From the NCBI RefSeq assembly GCF_014641595.1, contig NZ_BMIA01000003.1, forward strand, positions 1,054,001 to 1,118,000: a DNA stretch of 64,000 bases. Direction: 5' to 3'. The DNA is from Dyadobacter endophyticus. Its GTDB lineage: Bacteria > Bacteroidota > Bacteroidia > Cytophagales > Spirosomataceae. Every line of letters starts with the position of its first letter. Position 1 is the first letter of the stretch. A model generated the notes under the pieces. It was given only the letters and a program-made list of their open reading frames with translations. It was not told the origin of the DNA and did no database searches. Position numbers and translations under genes: made by a program. This document shows positions 52,388-61,351 of this stretch, one piece after another.

Positions 52388-54812
52388 TGTAGGGTATATA
52401 CTGGCGATCTGTATTTTCCTGGGCAGCTGCTCGGTCAATAGGTATGTACCCGAAGGCCAGAGCATTTATGTAGGCAACAAGGTGAATGTGCAGCCCGACA
52501 GCATTTACAAACCGAACGTATCCGGGGTGGCTGATCAACTGGAAGAACTGATCAAACCACCTGCTAATAAGACCATTTTTGGCTTCCCCTGGAAAGTCTG
52601 GTTCTACTACTGGATCGGCGAACCGAAAGATGAGGGTGGGCTGCGGAGCTGGTTCCGTAAAAAGCTCGGCGAACCTCCACGTTATGCAACCCAGCGGATT
52701 GTGGATATCAATGCCGCCAATATGGTTGCATTCCTCGATAATGAAGGTTACTACCGCTCCAACGCTAAGGGTAAGATCGTCCCGAACAAGAACAAGCGAA
52801 AACGTACCGCGATCACGGAATTCGATGCATACGTGATGCCGCGCTACGTGATCAACGAGATTAGCTACGTCGTGCCCGATAGCTCGCTTTTCAATCGCGA
52901 CCTGGTTTTAGCCAAAGAAAAAACGCTGCTTAAAAAAGGCGACCCGATCCGCCTGGAAGTGATCACGACCGAGCGCACGCGCATTGACCAGGAATTGAAA
53001 GGAAAGGGTTATTACTATTTTAACCCCGATTACCTGATTGTAAAAGTAGATTCAACTATTGGTCGCGCCGACTCCACATTGGGTCCGCAACAGGTGAATC
53101 TGTTTCTCGAAACCAAGAAGGAAACGGCTCAGACTTCGCTGAAACAGTATTTTATCAACCGCATTTACGTCAATACAGGGACGGACGAAAACAAGCTGAC
53201 CGACACGTCCGGTCTCGCTGCGCGCGGCCCGCTGCGCCGGGGCATTACCATCACGGATCCCGGCAACAATTACAAACGCCGCATTTTCTATGATGCCATC
53301 GGTTTCAGAAGGGGAAATATGTATACCAATACAATGCATGACGTCTCCCTGCAAAGGCTGATCAACCTTCAAAATTTCCGGTTCGTCAAAAACCGTTTCG
53401 AACTTGTTCCCCGCTCCGATTCTGCCTTGCTGGATGTGTATTATGACCTTGCGCCGATGAAGAAAAAGTCGCTGCAGACAAGCCTCTCGGCCAGTACCAA
53501 ATCCAACAACCTTGGCGGCTCGGAGCTGGAAGTGAAATGGCGCAACCGGAACTTCTTCCGCGGTGCCGAAATGCTGGCGATCAAAGCATATTTCGGATTC
53601 GACGTGCAGCTGGGTGGAAGCCGTACTACTTCCAATAACATTGGGAACGAATATATCCGGTATGGTGCCTCGGCCGATCTTTCGTTTCCAAGGTTTATTA
53701 TTCCGTTTGTAAGGATCAGGCCAGAAAAAAGTCAGTCTTTGCCTAAAACCATTCTTTCCTTAACCTACGAAAACCGGATACAGCGTAACTTTTATACTAC
53801 GCGTTCCATCCGGGGCGATTGGTCGTATGTGTGGCGCCGCAACTCGGAAGTGGAGCATACTTTCGCGCCGATTTCCATCAACTTTGTGGAACCGAGGAAT
53901 ATCAATACCGAACTGCTGGGGGAAGTTGCAACGGACCCGAATACCAACCCGCTGGACGTCGACCGGCTTTTCAGGCTTGTCGATACTAAATTCTTTATCA
54001 TGGGGTCAAACTATTCTGTATCCTATCGCCCGACTCCCCGGCCTTTTAGTAAAAACCAAATCGCGATGAGTGGCGGTGTCGAATGGGGCGGGAATATTTT
54101 AAGTCTGCTGGCAAAGAAAAACTCCGAAGGATATCCGAAAGAGTTTCTTAAAGTACCCATTCTGCAATATGTAAAAGTAGATGGAGATGTAAGATATTAC
54201 CGCACCATCACACCTTCGATCAAATGGGCGAACCGCATTCTCGTGGGAGCTGCCAAGCCATACGGAAACTCGAAAACAATGCCCATACCACAGTTTAAAC
54301 AATACTTTGCGGGCGGTAGTACCGGGATCAGGGCATTTCGCGCACGCTCGCTGGGGCCGGGATCGGTAGCTCCGGATACGTTATCTATTCGCTTGCTGGG
54401 TTATCAGTCTTTTGCGGATATCCGCATGGAATTCAACTCGGAAGTACGGATGAAATTCACCGACATCATCAACGGAGCCGTTTTTGTGGACGCCGGAAAT
54501 ATCTGGTCGTTCGGAGATAGTACCCGCGCCTCCTACCCTGGCACTGCGCTAATCAGCAACAAGTTTTTGAAACAAGTGGCAGTCGGTGGAGGTATCGGTT
54601 TACGGCTCGACTTTTCGTACCTGATTTTCCGCCTTGATCTCGCGACACCATTCCGCAAACCGTGGTATGTGAATGAGGCCAAGACTGTGAGCGATGAAGG
54701 CACTGTTTTGGAATACAAAAATCCGTGGGTATTCAATGAAATCAACTTTGGAAGTAAAGCCTGGCGAAAGGAGAATTTGATATTGAATATAGCGGTCGGG
54801 TTACCGTTTTAG
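52377..54812 (+). CDS. tamL: TamL-type Omp85 outer-membrane lipoprotein
   Basis: An 811-residue Omp85-family protein, the partner of TamB. The N-terminus is a lipoprotein signal (VGYILAICIFLGSC, then SVNRYVPEGQ), which distinguishes TamL of Bacteroidota from TamA. POTRA-like repeats follow (INEISYVVPDSSLFNRD, FINRIYVNTGTD), then a C-terminal 16-strand barrel with KQYFAGGSTGIRAFRARSLGPG, VRMKFTDIINGAVFVDAGNIW and a terminal NLILNIAVGLPF ending in Phe as a beta-signal. Its start overlaps tamB by 11 bases. Conserved pairing supports joint function in outer-membrane assembly. Confidence 0.94.
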   Translation: MRSNVGYILAICIFLGSCSVNRYVPEGQSIYVGNKVNVQPDSIYKPNVSGVADQLEELIKPPANKTIFGFPWKVWFYYWIGEPKDEGGLRSWFRKKLGEPPRYATQRIVDINAANMVAFLDNEGYYRSNAKGKIVPNKNKRKRTAITEFDAYVMPRYVINEISYVVPDSSLFNRDLVLAKEKTLLKKGDPIRLEVITTERTRIDQELKGKGYYYFNPDYLIVKVDSTIGRADSTLGPQQVNLFLETKKETAQTSLKQYFINRIYVNTGTDENKLTDTSGLAARGPLRRGITITDPGNNYKRRIFYDAIGFRRGNMYTNTMHDVSLQRLINLQNFRFVKNRFELVPRSDSALLDVYYDLAPMKKKSLQTSLSASTKSNNLGGSELEVKWRNRNFFRGAEMLAIKAYFGFDVQLGGSRTTSNNIGNEYIRYGASADLSFPRFIIPFVRIRPEKSQSLPKTILSLTYENRIQRNFYTTRSIRGDWSYVWRRNSEVEHTFAPISINFVEPRNINTELLGEVATDPNTNPLDVDRLFRLVDTKFFIMGSNYSVSYRPTPRPFSKNQIAMSGGVEWGGNILSLLAKKNSEGYPKEFLKVPILQYVKVDGDVRYYRTITPSIKWANRILVGAAKPYGNSKTMPIPQFKQYFAGGSTGIRAFRARSLGPGSVAPDTLSIRLLGYQSFADIRMEFNSEVRMKFTDIINGAVFVDAGNIWSFGDSTRASYPGTALISNKFLKQVAVGGGIGLRLDFSYLIFRLDLATPFRKPWYVNEAKTVSDEGTVLEYKNPWVFNEINFGSKAWRKENLILNIAVGLPF

Positions 54813-54826
54813 TGCCTCCCATAGTG

Positions 54827-55228
54827 CTAGCGGATCTCCTGACAAAGCTCTATCAACACCCCATTCGCGCTTTTGGGATGAACGAAACAGACCAGCTTAT
54901 TATCAGCTCCACGTTTGGGAGTTTCATTCAGTAATGTAAAACCTGCATTACGCAGCCGCTCCATTTCCGCGACAATGTCTTCCACCTCGAATGCGATGTG
55001 GTGAATGCCTTCGCCTTTCTTTTCAATAAACCGGGCGATGGCGCTATCCGGTCCTGTCGCTTCGAGCAACTCTATTTTTGTTTGGTTTATCTTAAAAAAT
55101 GAAGTGGTAACCTGCTCCGATTCAACGGCCTCGCGTTTGTAAGGAATTGTATTAAGCAATGCCGAATACAGCTTCTCTGCCGCTGAAAGGTCACTGACCG
55201 CAATGCCAATATGCTCTACATTCTTCAT
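54827..55228 (-). CDS. mce: Methylmalonyl-CoA epimerase
   Basis: A 133-residue VOC-fold enzyme from the ATG at 55228, reading MKNVEHIGIAVSDLSAAEKLY. Metal-binding His in VEHIGIAV and IHHIAFEV, Glu in the QTKIELLEAT and GVLIELCQE strands, giving the classic set. It interconverts the two epimers of methylmalonyl-CoA in the propionate/succinyl-CoA pathway. The upstream in-frame ATG at 55249 adds seven residues that fit poorly. The gene is convergent to tamL, 14 bases away, and upstream of it on the minus strand lies rsgA. Confidence 0.93.
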   Translation of the reverse strand: MKNVEHIGIAVSDLSAAEKLYSALLNTIPYKREAVESEQVTTSFFKINQTKIELLEATGPDSAIARFIEKKGEGIHHIAFEVEDIVAEMERLRNAGFTLLNETPKRGADNKLVCFVHPKSANGVLIELCQEIR

Positions 55229-55302
55229 AAGCGGATACGCATTATTCAACTAGTAAACTCTAAACTTTCCACCGAGCGACTGCCACTCATGAACGGCAAG
55301 CC

Positions 55303-56238
55303 CTATTTCCGGTTATCATCCCCAGCCATAATGCTCAGGTAGCTCTCAAAACGGCTCATTGCGATCCTCCCTTCCGAGACGGCGTCCTTCACGGCGCAAC
55401 CGGGTTCGTTGATGTGCTGGCAGTTGTTGAAGCGACATTGATTCAGCAAATCGCGCATTTCAGGAAAATAGTGACTGATTTCCTCCTTTTCCATATCGGC
55501 CAGGCCAAGTTCCTTGATCCCCGGCGAATCGATGATGAATGTGTCTTTTTCGAGCTCGAACATTTCCGCAAACGTGGTGGTATGCACGCCCTTGTTTGCA
55601 AATGTGGAAACTTCCTGCGTCTTAATGTCCAGGCCGGGTGCGATTGCATTCACAAGCGTCGATTTACCGACCCCCGAATGCCCGGAAAGCAGCGAGACTT
55701 TTCCTTTCAGGAGTGAATTGAATTCCCCGAGGCCGGATTCTTCCAACGCGGTTGTTGTCAGGCAACGGTAACCCAGACTTGTGTACAATTCCATGAGCTC
55801 CGTCTGGAAATCCTTCATATCGTCGTTCAGTAGGTCCTGCTTATTGAAAACGAGCACACCCGGAATCCGGAATGATTCGATAGCTACCAGGAAACGATCG
55901 ATAAAACCCAGCGAAGTACGCGGAAATACCAGGGTGCAGATCAGTATCGCCTGGTCCACATTGGCGGCGATGAGGTGCGCGTGGGCCGTTTTGTGGACAG
56001 AACGGCGTATCACATAATTCTCGCGTGGAACGATCTCGTGGATAATACCGAAGTTTTCCCCTTCATTCTCCACTTCGAAATTCACATAATCCCCTACCGC
56101 GATCGGGTTGGTCACTTTCAAACCCAATGCTTTGAATTTGCCTTTCAAACGACACTGCCAGATGTGTCCGTCCCTGCTATCCCTGACCTCGTACCACGAA
56201 CCGGTGGAACGAAGCACCAAACCCCTTATTAAACTCAT
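55303..56238 (-). CDS. rsgA: Ribosome small-subunit-dependent GTPase A
   Basis: A 311-residue RsgA (YjeQ). OB-fold N-terminus (GLVLRSTGSWYEVRDSRDGHIWQCRLKGKFK, NPIAVGDYVNF), then a circularly permuted GTPase: G4-like VFNKQDLL, then the P-loop GHSGVGKSTLVN, then G2/G3 GVHTTTFAEMFE and IDSPGIKELG. The C-terminal zinc knuckle is CRFNNCQHINEPGCAV. It assists late 30S assembly and leaves the ribosome on GTP hydrolysis. Divergent from the ROK regulator with a 343-base AT-rich gap. Confidence 0.96.
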   Translation of the reverse strand: MSLIRGLVLRSTGSWYEVRDSRDGHIWQCRLKGKFKALGLKVTNPIAVGDYVNFEVENEGENFGIIHEIVPRENYVIRRSVHKTAHAHLIAANVDQAILICTLVFPRTSLGFIDRFLVAIESFRIPGVLVFNKQDLLNDDMKDFQTELMELYTSLGYRCLTTTALEESGLGEFNSLLKGKVSLLSGHSGVGKSTLVNAIAPGLDIKTQEVSTFANKGVHTTTFAEMFELEKDTFIIDSPGIKELGLADMEKEEISHYFPEMRDLLNQCRFNNCQHINEPGCAVKDAVSEGRIAMSRFESYLSIMAGDDNRK

Positions 56239-56581
56239 TTGTCTTTGTTTTGGAACCAGCGAATTTAAAAGGACTTTACCAGAAGTCCCTAAAAATTACC
56301 CGTGAAGTCAAAACCTGTATCAAAACAAGTAGTTTTCGCAGATCCCTGATTTTTATTCTGCATTACGTATAATTAGCTACTTCAAGCCTGAAAATCCCGT
56401 TTGTGACCACTGCATTAATTATAAAACGTTTGGCCTATCGCCCGATTCGCTAAGGATTTTACAACAAATAATAATATTTTTTAAAATCAGACCCGTTTTT
56501 TCTGATTATTTCATACATTAGTATCACTTAATCGTAAAGAAAATTAAAAACGTCATCCTATAATTATTTTCACTTCGCATA
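56239..56581. other. AT-rich divergent intergenic region rsgA / ROK regulator
   Basis: No reading frame is credible. The region is very AT-rich near 56450-56580 and must carry both promoters, but no clean TAnnTTTG was found. Nothing else recognised. Confidence 0.5.
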
Positions 56582-57805
56582 ATGGACTTAGTGGCAGAAG
56601 AACCGAGTTCGGTCATTGATATTCGTAAAAATCGCATTAGAAGCAGTCTGTTGCTGCATCTATATCAATCGGGCGACACATCCATTAATAAAATGGCCAA
56701 GTTGTTCCATGCGAGTATCCCGTCTGCAACCGGCATTGTGAATGACCTGATGCGAGAGGGCTGGATTACGGAAACAGGCACTGGTCCTGCAAGAGCCGGC
56801 CGCCCACCCGTACTATATGGCCTGAATGCAAAGAAATACCTTACGCTGATCATGGACATTAACCGCCATGACACGCAGCTCTGTATATTCGACCTTCATA
56901 ACCAACTGATCCTCAAAAGGAAAGTCGACATTCGCCTCGACGATTCGGCAAATTTCCTGGAAGAACTGTTTGAGTCGACCGACGATTTCCTGAAATCCAA
57001 CAATATCACCCGCAGCAAATTGTGGGGCATAGGCGTTTCGATGCCCGGCCTCATCAATTCTTCGCAGGGGATCAACTTAACCTACCTCAACCTGACGCCT
57101 CCGGGCGTGCCGCTGGTAACGCACCTCAAAGCGCATTTCGACCTTCCCGTGTGCCTTTTCAACGATACTAAGGCCACCACCATCGGCGAGCACCGCTTTG
57201 GCTATGCCGTGGATAAGTCGCAGGTCCTGACGATCAATATCGACTGGGGAGTTGGACTCGGAATAATCATTAATGGCGAGGTTTTCAATGGAGCTTCGGG
57301 CTTCGCCGGTGAGCTGGGGCATATCCAGGTGAAACCGGACGGGATGCTGTGCCATTGCGGAAAAGTAGGCTGCCTCGACACAATTACCTCAGCTATTGCA
57401 TTGATCCGCCAGGCGAAAGAAGGCATCAGCAGCGGCCGCGCAACGATCCTGAAACAGATCGTGAACGACAATCTCGAATTACTGGAAACCTCCCACATTA
57501 TTGAAGCCGTTCACGCAGGCGACGAGTTTTCGATCGATCTGCTGAGTACTGTCGGAACTGAATTAGGGAAAGGACTGGCTACCGCCGTTCATTTGTTCAA
57601 TCCCGAGGTAATTATCGTGGGCGGTTTGCTGGCCGAGGCCGGACCGTTCATTTCCAACCCGATCGAGCAGGCTATCAACAAATATTGCTTGTCGGATTTC
57701 AAAAACCCGCTCTCGATCCACATTTCCAAGCTGGGCGCCAAAGCGCGCTTGCTCGGAACGCAGGCTTACCTGTTCGACAACCTGATCGCAAAGGAATTTT
57801 CCTGA
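56582..57805 (+). CDS. ROK-family transcriptional regulator (NagC/XylR type)
   Basis: A 407-residue regulator. N-terminal winged helix at about 12-75 (IRKNRIRSSLLLHLYQSGDTSINKMAKLFHASIPSATGIVNDLM), then the ROK sugar-kinase-like domain: GIGVSMPGLINSSQG, CLFNDTKATTIGEH, NIDWGVGLGIIINGEVFNGASGFAGELGHI, zinc-binding CHCGKVGCLD and LFNPEVIIVGGLL. The DNA-binding part makes it a repressor rather than a kinase; sugar or sugar-phosphate acts as inducer in this family. No sugar gene adjoins it, so it may act elsewhere. Targets cannot be named. Confidence 0.92.
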   Translation: MDLVAEEPSSVIDIRKNRIRSSLLLHLYQSGDTSINKMAKLFHASIPSATGIVNDLMREGWITETGTGPARAGRPPVLYGLNAKKYLTLIMDINRHDTQLCIFDLHNQLILKRKVDIRLDDSANFLEELFESTDDFLKSNNITRSKLWGIGVSMPGLINSSQGINLTYLNLTPPGVPLVTHLKAHFDLPVCLFNDTKATTIGEHRFGYAVDKSQVLTINIDWGVGLGIIINGEVFNGASGFAGELGHIQVKPDGMLCHCGKVGCLDTITSAIALIRQAKEGISSGRATILKQIVNDNLELLETSHIIEAVHAGDEFSIDLLSTVGTELGKGLATAVHLFNPEVIIVGGLLAEAGPFISNPIEQAINKYCLSDFKNPLSIHISKLGAKARLLGTQAYLFDNLIAKEFS

Positions 57806-57841
57806 AAATACCTATACTGATGGCGCTTCTAATGGGCGTCA

Positions 57842-59098
57842 TCAGCCTATTGCTTCCTTCACTTTCTGCATAATCAGGTCGGTAGCACCCGTTCCCGACA
57901 ATACGTATTCAGCACTTATGTGGCCTGCTTCTGCGGCCTCGGAAGCGTTCCCGACCCAGTTTTGCATGATCTTTAAGAGCTGATCGGTATCGGCCACAGC
58001 GAATGCACCGCCCCTTTCCATCAGATCCACCGCTTCCTGGAACCTGTGATAGCCTTTGTTACCAAAAACAATCGGCAAGCCGAATGTCGCCGCTTCGAGG
58101 ATATTGTGCAGTCCGGCGCCGAATGAGCCGCCGATATAAGCCATATTACCATACCGGTAAAGCGAGGAGAGCATTCCGATATTATTGATAATGAGGTAGT
58201 CGTACCCTTCCGCGCTCTGTCCAGCCGCCACTTCTGAATATAAAATGGAACGACCGTTCAGTTTAGCTCGCCAGCCGGCTATTTCATCGGCCTTGATCTC
58301 ATGCGGCGCGATGATCGCCTTTAGTTTGCCTGTCAGTCCGTTCAGCGAGGGAATGAGTACCTGCATATCCGCATCCCACACCGAGCCCGCGATCAGACAC
58401 GGACTTTCACCCTTGAAACGCTCGATTTCGGGAAGCTCACGCGCATTGTACGCAATCGCGCGCACACGGTCGAAACGGGTATCGCCCGCGATGCTGCAAG
58501 CGGAAACTCCTGCGTGGTTCAAAAGCGAAACCGACGCCTGGTTCTGGACAAACAAATGATCGAAATAGCCGAGCATTTTTCTAAAAAAACCGCCATAAGG
58601 TTTAAAAAAAACCTGGCCGGGCCGGAAGATGGAAGAAAACGAAAGAACATAACTCCCGTTTCTTCGCAATTCGCGCAGGTAATTAAACCAGAATTCATAT
58701 TTGATAAAAAACGCAATATGCGGGTTTACAATTTCCACAAACTCGCGTGCATTGGATGGCGTATCGATCGGCAGGTAACAAATAAAATCCGCTCCATTGT
58801 AATTCTTCCGGATCTCATAACCCGAAGGCGAGAAAAAGGTAAGCAATATGAAATGATTGGGATAGGCATTCCGGTACGCCTCCATCACGGGCCTCCCCTG
58901 CTCGAATTCACCCAATGACGCCGCATGGAACCAAGCCACCGGCCTACCCGCAGCCTGTGCCTGAAATGAAGCACGCAGGCGGCCGAGAAGGCCCTTCCGC
59001 CCCTCTTCGCCTAACTTTAATTTGTGATTGAAAGGAGCAACGAATCTGATTAAAAAAGCGAAAACCTGAATGGCGATCTGATAAATGATTTTCACCAA
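57842..59098 (-). CDS. waaA: 3-deoxy-D-manno-octulosonic acid transferase
   Basis: A 418-residue Kdo transferase (WaaA/KdtA) that adds Kdo to lipid A precursor at the inner membrane. N-terminal membrane segment (YQIAIQVFAFLIRFV), then two Rossmann-like GT-B domains: GRPVAWFHAASLGEFEQGRPV with the catalytic-base Glu, LTFFSPSGYEIRKN, FIKYEFWFNYLREL, GDTRFDRVRAIA, APHEIKADEIAGWR and AYIGGSFGAGLHNILEAATFGLPIVFG, the donor-binding region. Convergent with the ROK gene, 36 bases away. Confidence 0.95.
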   Translation of the reverse strand: MVKIIYQIAIQVFAFLIRFVAPFNHKLKLGEEGRKGLLGRLRASFQAQAAGRPVAWFHAASLGEFEQGRPVMEAYRNAYPNHFILLTFFSPSGYEIRKNYNGADFICYLPIDTPSNAREFVEIVNPHIAFFIKYEFWFNYLRELRRNGSYVLSFSSIFRPGQVFFKPYGGFFRKMLGYFDHLFVQNQASVSLLNHAGVSACSIAGDTRFDRVRAIAYNARELPEIERFKGESPCLIAGSVWDADMQVLIPSLNGLTGKLKAIIAPHEIKADEIAGWRAKLNGRSILYSEVAAGQSAEGYDYLIINNIGMLSSLYRYGNMAYIGGSFGAGLHNILEAATFGLPIVFGNKGYHRFQEAVDLMERGGAFAVADTDQLLKIMQNWVGNASEAAEAGHISAEYVLSGTGATDLIMQKVKEAIG

Positions 59099-59317
59099 AG
59101 CACTCTGATTAAAAGGATGTTAAAAAAGAAGCATACCACCGCCTATTTTGCGGATCAGAGACCTCTGGTTGGCTTTTTTGCATCTTTTTTCGTTTAAAGA
59201 ACATAAATGTACAAAAAACCGTTAAAGTGATGTCGGTATACAGCAGCATACGCTATTATTTTGTACTTTCACTGTTCATACGACACATACATAGTCACGG
59301 AGAACTATACCAATAAT

Positions 59318-60070
59318 ATGATGCGTGTAAAACTTTTACTTTCAGTAACGATTCTGTTTGCACTATCGACAGAAATATACGCTCAGCGCAGGTCTGTGAA
59401 GAATGAGGACGCCGAGGAGACCTATAAGACATTTACCTCTGTGGGTGTCACCACTAATACCAACTCCGGGATTCTCGGCGGTGCGGTATTCCGTCAGTCA
59501 GCGGCTTTGGGTTCAAAAATGTTCGGAAAGAACGCCTATCGCTACCTGGCACTCGAGCTGGTGAACGTAAAACACCCGAAAGAACTATCCACACAAGATT
59601 TTGTAACAGGCGCACGGCTGGTTTATGGTAAACAAAACTACCTGTTCGTGCTTCGTCCTGAATATGGCCGCGAAATAGCGCTGTTCAGCAGGCAGGACGA
59701 CGAAGGCATTTCAATCAGCGGGATCGTTGCAGCTGGGCCTTCGCTCGGTTTCGAAAAGCCTTATATGGTGCAGTACCAGAATGCTGGTCGCGTTACTACC
59801 GAGCCTTTCGATCCGGACAAGTCGGGTGACATTATCGGGGCTGGCAGCTTTTTTCAGGGTTTCGGAAAATCGAAAGTTGTGCCGGGGCTGCATATTAAAA
59901 CAGCAATGAGCTTCGAGCTGAGCGCCTTCCGGGATAATGTGACAGGCGTCGAGATCGGGTTCATCGCGGAGGCTTTTTCAAGAAAAATTACGATTATGGC
60001 GGATGCGCAGAACAAGGCCTTTTTTACATCCGGATACCTGACCCTTTATTTTGGAAGTAAGAAAAGATAA
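59318..60070 (+). CDS. Conserved envelope protein, beta-barrel-like
   Basis: A 250-residue exported protein from the ATG at 59318 (a second ATG follows at 59321; an upstream start at 59261 is unlikely). Signal peptide VKLLLSVTILFALSTEIYAQ, then strand-rich sequence typical of a small outer-membrane barrel: FTSVGVTTNTNSGILGGAVFRQ, YRYLALELVNVKHP, FVLRPEYGREIALF, GISISGIVAAGPSLGFEKP, and a terminal SGYLTLYFG. I do not recognise a named family. It ends 18 bases before lipA, so it may share its transcript, though no functional link is known. Confidence 0.7.
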   Translation: MMRVKLLLSVTILFALSTEIYAQRRSVKNEDAEETYKTFTSVGVTTNTNSGILGGAVFRQSAALGSKMFGKNAYRYLALELVNVKHPKELSTQDFVTGARLVYGKQNYLFVLRPEYGREIALFSRQDDEGISISGIVAAGPSLGFEKPYMVQYQNAGRVTTEPFDPDKSGDIIGAGSFFQGFGKSKVVPGLHIKTAMSFELSAFRDNVTGVEIGFIAEAFSRKITIMADAQNKAFFTSGYLTLYFGSKKR

Positions 60071-60088
60071 TTACCATTACAGATTGAT

Positions 60089-60967
60089 ATGATTGAATTG
60101 CCAGTAATACCGTCGGAACGCAGAAAACGCCCCGATTGGCTCCGGGTTAAACTCCCCGCAGGCCCCGAATTCAGGAAAGTAAGACAGCTGGTCGATAACT
60201 ATAAACTCCACACCATTTGCGAAAGCGGAAACTGCCCTAATATGGGAGAATGCTGGGGCGCCGGAACGGCCACCTTCATGATCCTCGGGAATGTGTGTAC
60301 CAGAAGTTGTAGTTTTTGCGCGGTGGCAACCGGCCGCCCCAACGAATACGACACCGACGAACCACGGCGCGTAGCGGAAGCGATCAAGCTGATGCAGGTG
60401 AAACACGCGGTGATCACATCCGTTAACCGCGACGAGCTGAAAGACAAAGGCGCGGAGATCTGGTATCAAACCGTTCGTCAGGTAAAAGAAAATACCCCTG
60501 AAACGACCATCGAAACACTGATTCCCGATGTAAAAAGCAACTGGGACGCGCTGATCCACATGATCGAAGCGGGGCAGGAAGTGGTTTCCCACAATATGGA
60601 AACTGTGGAACGTTTATACCGCGCGGTACGCCCGCAGGCAAAATATACCCGCAGCCTCGAACAAATCAAACGCACGAAGGAATTCGGGCAGCGCACCAAA
60701 TCGGGCATTATGCTGGGCCTTGGTGAAACACAGGATGAGGTTTACAAAGCAATGGACGATCTGGCTGAAAACGGCCTCGATATTCTTACATTGGGACAAT
60801 ATCTTCAACCCACAAAAATGCATCACGAGGTGATTGAATGGATCACGCCTGAGATGTTTGATAACTACCGGGAAGAAGGGCTGAAACGTGGATTGAAATA
60901 TGTAGAGTCCGGACCACTCGTTCGTTCCAGCTACCATGCGGAGCGGCATGTGAATGTGCCGATCTGA
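60089..60967 (+). CDS. lipA: Lipoyl synthase
   Basis: A 292-residue radical SAM enzyme inserting two sulfurs into octanoyl groups. Auxiliary cluster ligands CESGNCPNMGEC (Cys44, Cys49, Cys55), the radical-SAM CxxxCxxC as CTRSCSFC (Cys70, Cys74, Cys77), the LGLGETQDEV segment and the C-terminal RSSYHAE Ser ligand. All key residues are present, length is normal. It makes the lipoate cofactor for pyruvate and 2-oxoglutarate dehydrogenases and glycine cleavage. Followed by a strong terminator. Confidence 0.97.
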   Translation: MIELPVIPSERRKRPDWLRVKLPAGPEFRKVRQLVDNYKLHTICESGNCPNMGECWGAGTATFMILGNVCTRSCSFCAVATGRPNEYDTDEPRRVAEAIKLMQVKHAVITSVNRDELKDKGAEIWYQTVRQVKENTPETTIETLIPDVKSNWDALIHMIEAGQEVVSHNMETVERLYRAVRPQAKYTRSLEQIKRTKEFGQRTKSGIMLGLGETQDEVYKAMDDLAENGLDILTLGQYLQPTKMHHEVIEWITPEMFDNYREEGLKRGLKYVESGPLVRSSYHAERHVNVPI

Positions 60968-60994
60968 TCAAGCAGAACATAACTATCACATAGC

Positions 60995-61032
60995 AAAGCC
61001 GGCGCAGTTTGACTACGCCGGCTTTATTATAA
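60995..61032 (+). terminator. Terminator of lipA
   Basis: AAAGCCGGCG (60995-61004) pairs with CGCCGGCTTT (61016-61025) over an 11-base loop; an AT-rich tail follows. Confidence 0.85.
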
Positions 61033-61351
61033 TACCCAAAAATTACGCATTGTCACCGTTTGCTAAGTAGCCGATGACCGCAGCACCCAAATAAACAGGC
61101 ATTTATTGCAAGCGCCGGCCAGCGAGCTGATAGAACCAGTTAAAATCCTGAGCTTCAACATTTACAGGATCGGACGGGAAAGGGATTGAATTTTGATAAA
61201 ATTGAGGAAATTATTCCTAAACAGTACGATTCACAAAGTCAATATCTAAATGATTACTTATTTTTGCCAACAACTACGAAAATAGAAGAGCTTCTTATCA
61301 GGTAGTTCTATCACACATTTAAACTTTTCTTTAACTTTTATTTCGTTTCCA
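61033..61351 (+). other. Leader region of metK, with an open frame lacking a start
   Basis: No recognised gene. A 53-codon frame between stops at 61141 and 61303, without ATG, reads GLNFDKIEEIIPKQYDSQ and LNDYLFLPTTTKIEELLIR, which looks protein-like rather than random. A -7-type TATTTTTG lies at 61259-61266, 86 bases before metK. I saw no SAM-riboswitch motif. Remnant of a gene or chance frame. Confidence 0.35.

Noticed and set aside
61033..61351. Possible SAM riboswitch upstream of metK
   Set aside because: The CTTATCA-like string at about 61293-61299 is not followed by the conserved SAM-I core, and no paired helices or pseudoknot of other SAM classes were found.
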